Below, piece by piece: positions 44,506-52,998 of a DNA stretch of 64,000 nucleotides; the first letter of the stretch is position 1, and every line of letters begins with the position of its first letter. Source of the DNA: BM003 sp963783695 (lineage in GTDB: Bacteria > Pseudomonadota > Gammaproteobacteria > Steroidobacterales > BM003); the NCBI GenBank assembly GCA_963783695.1, contig CAWAOM010000006.1, positions 1 through 64,000 on the forward strand. Direction: 5' to 3'. The notes beneath the pieces are model-generated. The model had not been told where the DNA came from, did not search any database, and saw only the letters and a program-made list of their open reading frames with translations. The position numbers and the translations under genes were made by a program.

Positions 44506-45867
44506 TCAGCCGAGCCGCAGGCGTTCGTGACACGCACGATACTCTGCTACCGCCAGATCCCGTAACGGATGGCGTCCCTGGCGTAACACCCAACGTCCCC
44601 CCACCATGACGCTCTCCACGGGTGCACGGCGCGGCGCAAACACGAGTGCGTCGAGAATATTGTCCGCGCCGACGGTATCGGCCAGCGCCATGTCCGGATC
44701 AAGCACCAGCAGGTTTGCGCGCTGCCCGGCCGCGATCCGGCCCGCGTTCAGACCCAGCGCCGCACCTCCGTTTAGCGCAGCCGAATGCACGAGTTCGGAT
44801 CCGGCGTGGCGGCCGCTGCCGGCGACCGCACGCAAGCGCTTGCCACTTTGCAATCGCTGACCGTACTCGAGCCACCTTAATTCCTCGAACGGATCGATGC
44901 TCACGTGACTGTCTGAACCGATCGCGAACCGCCCCTCGCACTCGACAAAAGTGCGCAACGGAAAGATGCCGTCTCCCAGGTTAGCCTCGGTGGTCGGGCA
45001 CAGCCCCGCCACCGCACCACTTGCGGCGATTCCGCGCAGTTCCGCCTCATTGATGTGGGTGGCATGAATCAGGCACCAGTTTTGATCCGGCAAATCCTCC
45101 AGCAGCAACATCTCGACCGGACGATGACCGCACATTCGCAGACAGGCCTCTACCTCTTGCGCCTGCTCCGCAACATGGACATGCACCGGAAATCGAGGGT
45201 GCTGACCCAGCGCAGCGATGACTTCTCGCATGCTGCCTACATCCACCGCCCTCAGACTATGGAACGCGACACCGACAATGCAGTCATCGAGCCGTTCGCG
45301 CAGGCGATGCACCATGGCGACAAACTGCTCCGGCGACGTCGTGAAACGATACTGCGCCGGCTCCGGCGGCCGCGCGCCGAAATCGGAATAGCGATATAGC
45401 ACCGGCAATAAAGCAAGGCTGATACCCGCCTCGGCCGCGGCATGGGCAAGCGCGAGCGACATCGCAATCGGCTCTTCGTAGAGTTCACCTTCCGGATCGT
45501 GATGCAGGTAATGGAATTCCCCGACAGCCGTGTACCCGGCCTCCAGCATCTCCACGTACAGCAGCCGGGCGATGCTGGTCAGATCCTGCGGAGTGAGACG
45601 ATCAGCCAGCCGATACATGAGATCGCGCCAGGTCCAGAAACTGTCATCGCTGTCCCCGCATACTTCGGCGCGGCCAGCGAGCGCGCGTTGGAAGGCATGG
45701 CTATGCACATTGCAAAATCCTGGCATCAGCATACCGACACTCTCGTCAGCCCCCGCCACGGTGCCCGTCTCGACGCCCGAAATCGTGCCGTCGGCAGCGA
45801 AGCCAATCCGCACATTCTCGCGCCAGCCTTGCGGCAGCAATGCAAGTCGGGCAAACAGAGACTCCAT
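44506..45867 (-). CDS. hutF: Formimidoylglutamate deiminase HutF
   Basis: A 453-residue metal-dependent amidohydrolase that hydrolyses N-formimino-L-glutamate to N-formylglutamate and ammonia, the substrate of HutG. It shows the NVHSHAFQRALAGRAE metal motif, GEFHYLHHDPEG, PVHVHVAEQAQEVEACL and IGSDSHVSIDPFEELRWLEY. Presence of HutF with the deformylase-type HutG means the organism uses the two-step route with N-formylglutamate and not the direct formiminoglutamase route. It is read divergently from hutI with a 52-base gap containing the palindrome AGCTTAAAGCT. Confidence 0.93.
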   Translation of the reverse strand: MESLFARLALLPQGWRENVRIGFAADGTISGVETGTVAGADESVGMLMPGFCNVHSHAFQRALAGRAEVCGDSDDSFWTWRDLMYRLADRLTPQDLTSIARLLYVEMLEAGYTAVGEFHYLHHDPEGELYEEPIAMSLALAHAAAEAGISLALLPVLYRYSDFGARPPEPAQYRFTTSPEQFVAMVHRLRERLDDCIVGVAFHSLRAVDVGSMREVIAALGQHPRFPVHVHVAEQAQEVEACLRMCGHRPVEMLLLEDLPDQNWCLIHATHINEAELRGIAASGAVAGLCPTTEANLGDGIFPLRTFVECEGRFAIGSDSHVSIDPFEELRWLEYGQRLQSGKRLRAVAGSGRHAGSELVHSAALNGGAALGLNAGRIAAGQRANLLVLDPDMALADTVGADNILDALVFAPRRAPVESVMVGGRWVLRQGRHPLRDLAVAEYRACHERLRLG

Positions 45868-45919
45868 TTGAGTGTATCCAGACGTTATGCTTGTCTCCGA
45901 GCTTAAAGCTACGGATTAA

Positions 45920-47170
45920 ATGACTCAAGAAAGCGCAAGCAGCAACGGTCCGGCCTTCGACAGCATCTGGACCGGCGCCAACCTGGTGACGATGGCCGAT
46001 CCCGCCGGTAATTACGGGATTATCCGCAACGGTGCGATTGCCGTTCGCTATGGCCGTATCGCATGGCTCGGTCCGGCGGCGGCACTCGACCCCGGGCAGC
46101 GCGACCGGGCAGGTGCGATTTTCGATCTCGACGGCGCGTGGATCACGCCCGGACTGATCGATTGCCACACTCACATCGTGTTCGCGGGCAGCCGGGTCGG
46201 CGAATTCGAGCAGCGGCAGAAAGGCGCAACCTATGCCGAGATTGCACGTCAGGGTGGCGGCATCAATGCCACGGTCCGGGCGACCCGGGCGGCCAGCGAG
46301 CATGACCTTATCGATGCGGCACTGCCGCGGCTGCAGGATCTGCTCGCCAGCGGAGTTACGACGGTCGAAATAAAAAGCGGTTACGGCCTGGAACTCGACA
46401 CAGAGCTGCGGATGTTGCGCGCTGCGCATGCCCTCGCCGCCGTCGCCGGATTTCATCTCGCACCGACCTATCTTGGCGCTCACGCGGTACCGCCGGAGAA
46501 TGGCGGCGATGGTGACGCCTACATCGACCGCATTTGCAGCGAAGACCTGCCCGCAGTGGTGGCAAGCGGTCTCGCATCCGCGGTGGACGCCTATTGCGAA
46601 GACATCGCGTTCACGCCGCAACAAATCGACCGGCTTTTTGTGATGGCGCGCGGACTGGGACTCAACGTAAAACTCCATGCAGACCAGTTGAGCGACAGCG
46701 GCGGCGCCGCGCTCGCCGCAAAACACCGTGCGCTGTCTGCCGATCACCTGGAATACTGCAACCAGAATGGCATCGACGCCATGGCTGCGGCGGGTACCGT
46801 CGCAGTGCTGCTGCCAGGGGCGTACTACACTTTGCGTGAGACCACATTGCCACCGGTTGCGGCGCTGCGCTCTGGCAATGTACCGATCGCAATCGCCACT
46901 GACTGCAACCCCGGCACTTCGCCCCTGTGCTCGATACTGGACGCGATGAACATGAGTTGCGTCCTGTTCGGCATGACCCCGGCCGAGGCGCTCTGCGGGG
47001 TAACGCGCCATGCAGCCAGGGCACTCGGTCTCGATAACGATCGCGGCACGCTGCAACCCGGGAAACGCGCCGACTTCGCAGTCTGGGACATTGCCGAACC
47101 CGCAGAGCTCAGCTACTGGTCCGGACGCCGCCCGCTTTCTCAACGTGTCGTTGACGGTGTCGTGACCTGA
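45920..47170 (+). CDS. hutI: Imidazolonepropionase HutI
   Basis: 416 residues; opens the imidazolone ring to give N-formimino-L-glutamate. Signature parts: GAIFDLDGAWITPGLIDCHT and HIVFAGSRVGEFEQR, KSGYGLELDTELRMLRA, LGAHAVPPE, KLHADQLSDSGGAALAA, and the final FGMTPAEALCGVTRHAARAL. The zinc ligands of the HxH pair (DCHTHI) and the later His/Asp are kept. It starts 52 bases from the divergent hutF start; shared regulation is likely. Confidence 0.94.
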   Translation: MTQESASSNGPAFDSIWTGANLVTMADPAGNYGIIRNGAIAVRYGRIAWLGPAAALDPGQRDRAGAIFDLDGAWITPGLIDCHTHIVFAGSRVGEFEQRQKGATYAEIARQGGGINATVRATRAASEHDLIDAALPRLQDLLASGVTTVEIKSGYGLELDTELRMLRAAHALAAVAGFHLAPTYLGAHAVPPENGGDGDAYIDRICSEDLPAVVASGLASAVDAYCEDIAFTPQQIDRLFVMARGLGLNVKLHADQLSDSGGAALAAKHRALSADHLEYCNQNGIDAMAAAGTVAVLLPGAYYTLRETTLPPVAALRSGNVPIAIATDCNPGTSPLCSILDAMNMSCVLFGMTPAEALCGVTRHAARALGLDNDRGTLQPGKRADFAVWDIAEPAELSYWSGRRPLSQRVVDGVVT

Positions 47171-47328
47171 TCTATCGCTTGCAGTTAAGTCATTGCCCCG
47201 CTCCGAATTGCGGCCTCCGCCGCTTGCGGTGGAATGTCACAGGTGACCGATCGCAAGGCATTGTGTTAGCGTCTAATGCCTGCAAATTTGCGGCCGAAGG
47301 CGGGTCGGATAGTTAAGGACCGGATACG

Positions 47329-48486
47329 GTGGCGGAGACAAGCGACAAAAAGAAATCCTCCGCGGCGGCACTGCAACTGAACAAGACGCAGTCCGGGGAT
47401 CTTGCCGTGGCATTTTCCGGCGACTGGGAACTCGGCAAGGCACTGCCCGGGACCCAGGCGGCGCTCGATGCGATCGCATCATTGCCCCAAGGCGGGCGCA
47501 TCGTGTTTGACACGACCGCTCTCGGCGAGTGGGACACCGGGCTGATCGTCGCGCTCTCCAGAATCGAGGAGAATGCAAGCAAACACAAGATCGAGATCGA
47601 CCACAGTGGCCTGCCGGAAGGGGCCACGAAGCTACTGAACCTCGCATTCGCGGTAGGAGAACGCAGCGGCGCAAAACGATCCGAAAAAAAGGACAGCACC
47701 GTTAACCGGATTGGCAAAGCCACCTCCGGTATTTTTACCAAACTAAAATCTTCTTTCGCGTTTCTCGGCAATTTTATCGAGTCGCTTGGGCGCTTCTTTA
47801 CCGGCAAGGCCAACTACCAGCGCAACGATCTTTGGGTCACGATGCAGGAGGCTGGTGCCGAGGCATTGCCGATAGTCGGGCTGATCAGTTTTCTTATTGG
47901 TATCATTTTTGCGTTTGTGGGCGTTATCCAACTTACCAAGTTCGGCGCAGGCATTTTTGTCGCCGACCTTGTGGCAGTGGGCATGGTGCGGGAGATGGGT
48001 CCGATCATGACCGGGATTATCATGGCCGGACGTACCGGGGCAGCGTTTGCCGCCCGAATCGGCACAATGAAGGTCAACGAGGAGGTGGATGCACTGACGA
48101 CACTGGGCCTGGACCCGATGGATTTCCTGGTGCTGCCCCGGGTCATCGCACTTGTGCTGATGTTGCCGCTGCTGACGATCTATGCCAACGCAGTCGGGAT
48201 CTTTGGCGGCATGATGGTGTCGCTGTCGATGCTCGATGTCAGCACGACCCAATACTGGGTCCAGACAAAAAACGCCGTCGGTATCGGCAGCATCGTCACC
48301 GGACTGATCAAAGCCACGGTCTACGGAATCGTCATTGCCATTGCCGGCGTCAAGAGCGGGCTGGAGTGCGGAAGCAGTGCGCAGGCCGTCGGCACCGCCA
48401 CGACATCCGCGGTCGTGTCGGGAATTGTCTGGATCATCGTCACTGCATCCGTGCTAACGGTAATCTACATTACACTGGGTGTCTGA
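47329..48486 (+). CDS. MlaE-like phospholipid transporter permease with N-terminal STAS domain
   Basis: 385 residues, GTG start with AAGGA upstream. Residues about 15-115 resemble a STAS/MlaB-like domain (GDLAVAFSGDWELGKALPGT, DTTALGEWDTGLIVAL), then an MlaE permease with the family segments IGLISFLIGIIFAF-like, ELGPIMTGIIMAGRTGAAFAA and IGTMKVNEEVDALTTLGLDP. In the E. coli Mla system STAS (MlaB) is a separate subunit; here it is fused to the permease. Moves phospholipids between membranes. First gene of a four-gene operon. Confidence 0.88.
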   Translation: MAETSDKKKSSAAALQLNKTQSGDLAVAFSGDWELGKALPGTQAALDAIASLPQGGRIVFDTTALGEWDTGLIVALSRIEENASKHKIEIDHSGLPEGATKLLNLAFAVGERSGAKRSEKKDSTVNRIGKATSGIFTKLKSSFAFLGNFIESLGRFFTGKANYQRNDLWVTMQEAGAEALPIVGLISFLIGIIFAFVGVIQLTKFGAGIFVADLVAVGMVREMGPIMTGIIMAGRTGAAFAARIGTMKVNEEVDALTTLGLDPMDFLVLPRVIALVLMLPLLTIYANAVGIFGGMMVSLSMLDVSTTQYWVQTKNAVGIGSIVTGLIKATVYGIVIAIAGVKSGLECGSSAQAVGTATTSAVVSGIVWIIVTASVLTVIYITLGV

Positions 48487-48487
48487 A

Positions 48488-49306
48488 ATGACCTCCACAG
48501 ATAGTGAAGCTCCGCAAATCGAGGTCCGCGACCTGACGCTGGCCTACGGCAGCTTTGTCGTGCAGGGCGGCCTCAATTTCACCATTCCGCGCGGCCAGGT
48601 CTTTATCATCATGGGCGGCAGTGGCTGTGGCAAAAGCACTGTGCTGAAAAGCATGATCGGACTGAAAAAACCGGCAAAAGGAACAATTCTCTATCGTGGC
48701 GAGAGTTTTTGGGATAGCGGCGATGACGCCCGCGAACGGCTGATGCGAAACTTCGGTGTGTTATTCCAACAAGGTGCTCTGTGGAGTTCGATGACGCTGG
48801 CCGAAAATGTCGCGCTGCCGCTGGAACAGTACACAGAGCTCGGCGCAGACGAAGTTCGCGACGTATGCAGGCTCAAGCTGGCACTGGTCGGGCTCGCCGG
48901 TTTCGAGGATTATTATCCGAACGAAATAAGCGGCGGCATGCGCAAGCGCGCCGCACTCGCGCGGGCGATGGCGCTCGACCCGGACATTCTCTATTTCGAC
49001 GAACCTGGGGCGGGCCTGGACCCGATAAGCGCCAAGCTGCAGGACGATCTTATTCTCGAGCTGCGTGACAGTCTCGGCGCCACCGTCGTCATCGTCACTC
49101 ATGAACTGCAAAGCATATTTAGTATCGCCGACAACTGTGTCTTTCTCGACCCGGAGACCAAAACCCAGCTGGCGGTAGGCGATCCCAAAGAATTGCGCGA
49201 CCACAGCGAAATATTCGCAGTCCGGAATTTCCTGAATCGGGGGACGCTTACGGCGCCCGCCGCATCCGATGTCGAGCCGGTGGCCAGTACCCCGGCCGCG
49301 AGCTGA
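48488..49306 (+). CDS. MlaF-like ABC ATPase
   Basis: 272 residues from the ATG at 48488, one base after the permease stop; a GTG at 48479 would overlap it. Walker A GGSGCGKST, signature ISGGMRKRAALARAM (the MlaF/Ttg2A variant with GGMRKR), Walker B ILYFDEPGAGLDP and H-loop VTHEL. Powers the Mla/Mce lipid transporter with the permease before it and the MCE protein after it. Confidence 0.9.
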   Translation: MTSTDSEAPQIEVRDLTLAYGSFVVQGGLNFTIPRGQVFIIMGGSGCGKSTVLKSMIGLKKPAKGTILYRGESFWDSGDDARERLMRNFGVLFQQGALWSSMTLAENVALPLEQYTELGADEVRDVCRLKLALVGLAGFEDYYPNEISGGMRKRAALARAMALDPDILYFDEPGAGLDPISAKLQDDLILELRDSLGATVVIVTHELQSIFSIADNCVFLDPETKTQLAVGDPKELRDHSEIFAVRNFLNRGTLTAPAASDVEPVASTPAAS

Positions 49307-49320
49307 AAAGGGCTTAGCTG

Positions 49321-50310
49321 ATGAGCAAGAAAGCCAATCCCGCAATTATTGGTGGCTTCGTGATCGGAGCGATCATTCTGACGGTTGTCGCGCTGCTGGC
49401 TTTCGCCGGCGGCCGGTTGTTCGCTGATACTGACACGCTCGTGACCTACTTCGAAGGCTCTTTGAGAGGGCTGAGAGTGGGCGCAAACGTGACCTTTCGC
49501 GGAATCAAAATAGGCGAAGTGACCGAGGTCTCGGTCACCGCCGATGCAAAGGCCCTCGAGTTCAGCATCCCGGTGATCATTACGATAAATAGTGACAAAT
49601 TCGTCGTTGTCAATCGCACGAATATGGAGAATCAGGGCGAGCTGCAGGATCTGATCGACAAAGGCCTGCGCGCTCGACTCAATGTACAAAGCATGGTCAC
49701 CGGTCTGCTCGAAATCGAGCTCGATTACCACCCCGGCTCGGAAGCCGTTTATCGCAACAAGTGGCTGACCGAGTATCGCGAACTGCCGACGATTCCGTCG
49801 ACGACGCAGCGACTTATGGCGCGAATTAGCGAATTTGCGGATGACTTGCAGGATTTCGATTTTAAAGAGTTGATGGCCAACATTGCGGATACGGCCGAAG
49901 GCCTCGATCAACTCGTCAGCTCACCGCAGTTGCAGCAGTCCATTGACGGTTTCGCGCGCCTGCTGAACTCCGACGATACTCAGGCACTCGCGAGTTCCAT
50001 ACACCAGACGCTGTCCAACATCGATGCCACTATGGCGAGCGCCCGCGGGCTATTGGACGAAACGGACGAAAGCCTCGACCCGGTGATCTCAGAGCTTCTC
50101 GCAGCACTGGAGGAAGTCGGCAGCGCGGCTACCAGCGCGCAGCAGACATTGAACTCAATTCGCGAGGACCTGACCGGTCAGTCAAATACGTATTTCCGGA
50201 TCGCCAATGCACTGCAGGAGGTCGAGAATGCCGCTCGTTCGTTCCGGATTCTCACGGAGTTCCTCGAGCGTCATCCCGAGGCACTCCTTCGCGGCAAGCC
50301 AGATCCCTAG
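49321..50310 (+). CDS. MlaD/MCE-family lipid-binding protein
   Basis: 329 residues; one N-terminal membrane helix (IIGGFVIGAIILTVVALLAF) anchors it in the inner membrane, followed by an MCE domain (TLVTYFEGSLRGLRVGANVT to DYHPGSE) and a long C-terminal helical region with DExD-like repeats. The MCE domain forms hexameric rings that take up lipids in the periplasm. Longer than E. coli MlaD (183) and closer to PqiB/YebT-type tails, so it may reach farther toward the outer membrane. Confidence 0.88.
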   Translation: MSKKANPAIIGGFVIGAIILTVVALLAFAGGRLFADTDTLVTYFEGSLRGLRVGANVTFRGIKIGEVTEVSVTADAKALEFSIPVIITINSDKFVVVNRTNMENQGELQDLIDKGLRARLNVQSMVTGLLEIELDYHPGSEAVYRNKWLTEYRELPTIPSTTQRLMARISEFADDLQDFDFKELMANIADTAEGLDQLVSSPQLQQSIDGFARLLNSDDTQALASSIHQTLSNIDATMASARGLLDETDESLDPVISELLAALEEVGSAATSAQQTLNSIREDLTGQSNTYFRIANALQEVENAARSFRILTEFLERHPEALLRGKPDP

Positions 50311-50319
50311 GAGAACCAA

Positions 50320-50928
50320 ATGCATCCCATCGAACGGACGAATTCCGGACTGCTGCTGATCTTATTGTTGCTGTCACTCGGCGGCTGTATCCGCGACACG
50401 AAACCGGCGGAATTCTATCTTCTCGGCCCGACCGCACCTGCCGCAACTCAGCGGACCCAGGACCCTGTCGTTCTGGTTGGGCCAATCGCGATACCGCAAC
50501 ATCTCGACCGCCCGCAAATCGTCACCCGCCACGCATCGGGCCGGGTCGAATTCGATGAGTTTGCACGCTGGGCGGAGCCGCTCAGGCAGACAATTCCTTC
50601 CGTCCTAGCGGAGAATCTCAGTCAGTTGGTCGGCAGCGAGCGGATCGTGCCGTACCTCAATATAAAAACGACCACGATCGATTACCGCTTGGTTGCAATC
50701 ATTTCGCGCTTTGACGTCGATGACTCCGGACAAGCACTGCTGGACACAAAATGGTCGCTGACGCGGCCAGATGAGGACAGCGATGTTATGGCCCGCCACT
50801 CCACGTACCGCGGCGATGCCGGCACCGCGGACGATGGCAGATTCGTGGCAGCCATGAACTCACTGCTGTTGCGCTGGAGCGAGGATATCGCCGATGAAAT
50901 CCGCCAACGCCAGATCCCGGAACCCTGA
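50320..50928 (+). CDS. PqiC/ABC-auxiliary outer-membrane lipoprotein
   Basis: 202 residues with a lipoprotein leader (LLSLGGC). The mature part matches the ABC-type transport auxiliary lipoprotein (PqiC, formerly DUF330) family: PAEFYLLGPT start, VGPIAIPQHLDRPQIVTR, and EFDEFARWAEPLRQTIPSVL, then a barrel-like repeat with LNIKTTTIDYRL. It lies 9 bases after the MCE gene and should connect that protein to the outer membrane, like PqiC with PqiB. Last gene of the operon. Confidence 0.88.
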   Translation: MHPIERTNSGLLLILLLLSLGGCIRDTKPAEFYLLGPTAPAATQRTQDPVVLVGPIAIPQHLDRPQIVTRHASGRVEFDEFARWAEPLRQTIPSVLAENLSQLVGSERIVPYLNIKTTTIDYRLVAIISRFDVDDSGQALLDTKWSLTRPDEDSDVMARHSTYRGDAGTADDGRFVAAMNSLLLRWSEDIADEIRQRQIPEP

Positions 50929-51032
50929 GAATGCGCTGGCAATCGATCCTGTAACACTAGCGCTTCCCCCCAGCATTGTTAAAATGGCGCCGCGCCCGGC
51001 CGGGCGCGTTGTGTCTGATGGGGGTAATTCCT

Positions 51033-52085
51033 GTGCCCGTTTTCGAATCGACCTCTTTCGATGACCACGAGCGCGTGGTGTTTTGCCACGATCGCGCATC
51101 CGGATTGCGCGCCATCATCGCAATTCATAGCACCGCGCTCGGACCTGCCGCTGGCGGCTGTCGGATGTGGGCATATGCCAACGATGACCTGGCAATCGTC
51201 GATGCGTTGCGCTTATCGAAAGGCATGAGCTACAAAAACGCCATGGCCGAGTTGCCATTCGGCGGCGGCAAGGCCGTGATCATCGGCGATCCGATACGGG
51301 ATAAAACGCAGGCATTGCTCGAGGCCTTCGGCATCTATATCGACAAGCTCGGCGGCGACTATGTGACGGCGGAAGATGTCGGTATGTCAGTCGCCGATAT
51401 GGAAACGGTGTCGACACGGACACGCTATGTGAGCGGACGCAGCCAGCACAGCGGCGCCGCCGGTGGCGACCCGTCGCCAAAGACCGCGTACGGTGTATTC
51501 CTGGGAATCCGTGCGGCGGCGTCATTCCGCCTCGGCAGTGACGATCTCTCCGGCGTCCGGGTTGCCGTTCAGGGTCTCGGCAATGTCGGCCGCCATCTGT
51601 GCCGTCATTTGCACGATGCCGGAGCGATACTTGTTGTCGCCGATATTCATGACGATCGCACGGCACAGGTTTGCGAGCAATTTGACGCCACTGCGGTGGA
51701 TGTCAACGACATCCTTTTCCAGGATGTGGATGTCGTCGCGCCGTGCGCGCTTGGCGGCATTTTTAACAGCGAGAGTATCGCGCGGCTGCGGGCGAGCGTG
51801 ATCGCCGGCGGCGCCAACAATCAGCTCGCTACTGATCAGGACGGCGACCGTTTGCGTGAACACGACATTCTCTATGCACCCGACTATGTCATCAATGCCG
51901 GAGGCATCATCAATGTCGCTTTCGAGTACTTCGGCAAAGGCGACGACGAGACGGTAATGGCGCGGATCGAACAAATCGGTCCGCGTTTGACTGCGATTTT
52001 TGCAAAGGCGCGCGACCAACGCCGCTCCACCAATGCAGTCGCCAACGAACTCGCCAGGAAAAAAATCAGCGCGGGTGCGGGCTGA
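51033..52085 (+). CDS. Leucine/valine/phenylalanine dehydrogenase
   Basis: 350 residues from the GTG at 51033, preceded by GGGGGT; the ATG at 51018 has none. It is an NAD-dependent Glu/Leu/Phe/Val dehydrogenase: VVFCHDRASGLRAIIAIHST, GPAAGGCRMW with the substrate Lys region (KGMSYKNAMAELPFGGGKAV), GGDYVTAEDVGMSVADME and the Rossmann segment VAVQGLGNVGRHLCRHL. Interconverts branched or aromatic L-amino acids with 2-oxo acids. Converges on the alpha/beta hydrolase with 20 bases of overlap. No leuDH-specific residue could be verified, so specificity stays open. Confidence 0.9.
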   Translation: MPVFESTSFDDHERVVFCHDRASGLRAIIAIHSTALGPAAGGCRMWAYANDDLAIVDALRLSKGMSYKNAMAELPFGGGKAVIIGDPIRDKTQALLEAFGIYIDKLGGDYVTAEDVGMSVADMETVSTRTRYVSGRSQHSGAAGGDPSPKTAYGVFLGIRAAASFRLGSDDLSGVRVAVQGLGNVGRHLCRHLHDAGAILVVADIHDDRTAQVCEQFDATAVDVNDILFQDVDVVAPCALGGIFNSESIARLRASVIAGGANNQLATDQDGDRLREHDILYAPDYVINAGGIINVAFEYFGKGDDETVMARIEQIGPRLTAIFAKARDQRRSTNAVANELARKKISAGAG

Positions 52086-52998
52086 CTCCAGGCAAGTTCC
52101 AACCGGTGACACGCTCCACGTATGCAGCGATTTCCGCGACCGCCTGAGCCGCTTCCGGCAAGCTTGCGAAGGCCTGGAATACATGGGGCATACCACGCCA
52201 TACCGACAGCTCGGTTTGCAGCGCAACAGCACGCGCGCGCTGGTAAGCGCGGGTAGCATGATCGAGCAGCAACTCGGTGTCGCCGACCTGAAACAGCAAC
52301 GGCGGCAAGTCCTGAAAACTGGCGTTTATCGGCGACGCAAGCGGATCGCTGGGATCGGCCCCGGCAAGATAAGCGCGTTTCATGATCAACAAAGACTGTA
52401 GCCGGAACATCGGATCGCGCCGTTCATTGCTGACCAGCGTGAATCCGCCCAGTGAAAGATCGGTAGCCGGCGAAAGACAAACTGCGCATGCCGGCAGCGG
52501 CAATCCCGCGTCCCGCGCCATCAGCAGTGTTGCGAGCGTTAGATTGCCACCGGCCGAGTCTCCGGCAATAACGATATCAGCGGGCGCGGTGCCCCGTTCG
52601 AGTAGCCAGCGGTAAGCGCGAAAACAGTCTTCCGGGGCGGTCGGGAACGGATACTCGGGTGCCAGCCTGTAATCCGGGATCAGCGCACGGCATCCAAGCG
52701 CCACCGCGATACGGCCGGCAAGCCGCGCATGCACCTGCGGCGTCCGCAGAAAGAAGCCGCCGCCGTGAAGGTAGAGCAGTACCCGCCGCGTATTGACACC
52801 AGGTGCTGCTATCCACTCGCACTCGACGTAGTCTGCCACGGTTCGCTCGCGCCGGAGGCCGACGGGCAGGCGGTAGAGTCTTGCATCCACACGTTGCAAA
52901 CGTTCGCGGTAGGCGATCAGGTCGCGGGATGGATCGAATCGCCGCTTGGCGGACACGCGCAACACGCCGTTGACAAGGTAACTGCGCCAACTCCGCAT
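52066..52998 (-). CDS. HSL-family alpha/beta hydrolase (esterase/lipase)
   Basis: 310 residues from the ATG at 52998, which overlaps the wax-synthase stop as TGATG. Hormone-sensitive-lipase family: oxyanion motif LYLHGGGFF, nucleophile motif GDSAGGNLTLA with the catalytic Ser, and a late GMPHVF with the catalytic His; VGDTELLLDHA carries the acid. It should hydrolyse short or medium acyl esters. Translational coupling to the wax ester synthase suggests an opposite reaction in neutral-lipid turnover. No signal peptide. Confidence 0.88.
   Translation of the reverse strand: MRSWRSYLVNGVLRVSAKRRFDPSRDLIAYRERLQRVDARLYRLPVGLRRERTVADYVECEWIAAPGVNTRRVLLYLHGGGFFLRTPQVHARLAGRIAVALGCRALIPDYRLAPEYPFPTAPEDCFRAYRWLLERGTAPADIVIAGDSAGGNLTLATLLMARDAGLPLPACAVCLSPATDLSLGGFTLVSNERRDPMFRLQSLLIMKRAYLAGADPSDPLASPINASFQDLPPLLFQVGDTELLLDHATRAYQRARAVALQTELSVWRGMPHVFQAFASLPEAAQAVAEIAAYVERVTGWNLPGVSPHPR

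Noticed and set aside
45746..47143. 465-codon frame opposite hutI
   Set aside because: Antisense shadow of a clear imidazolonepropionase.
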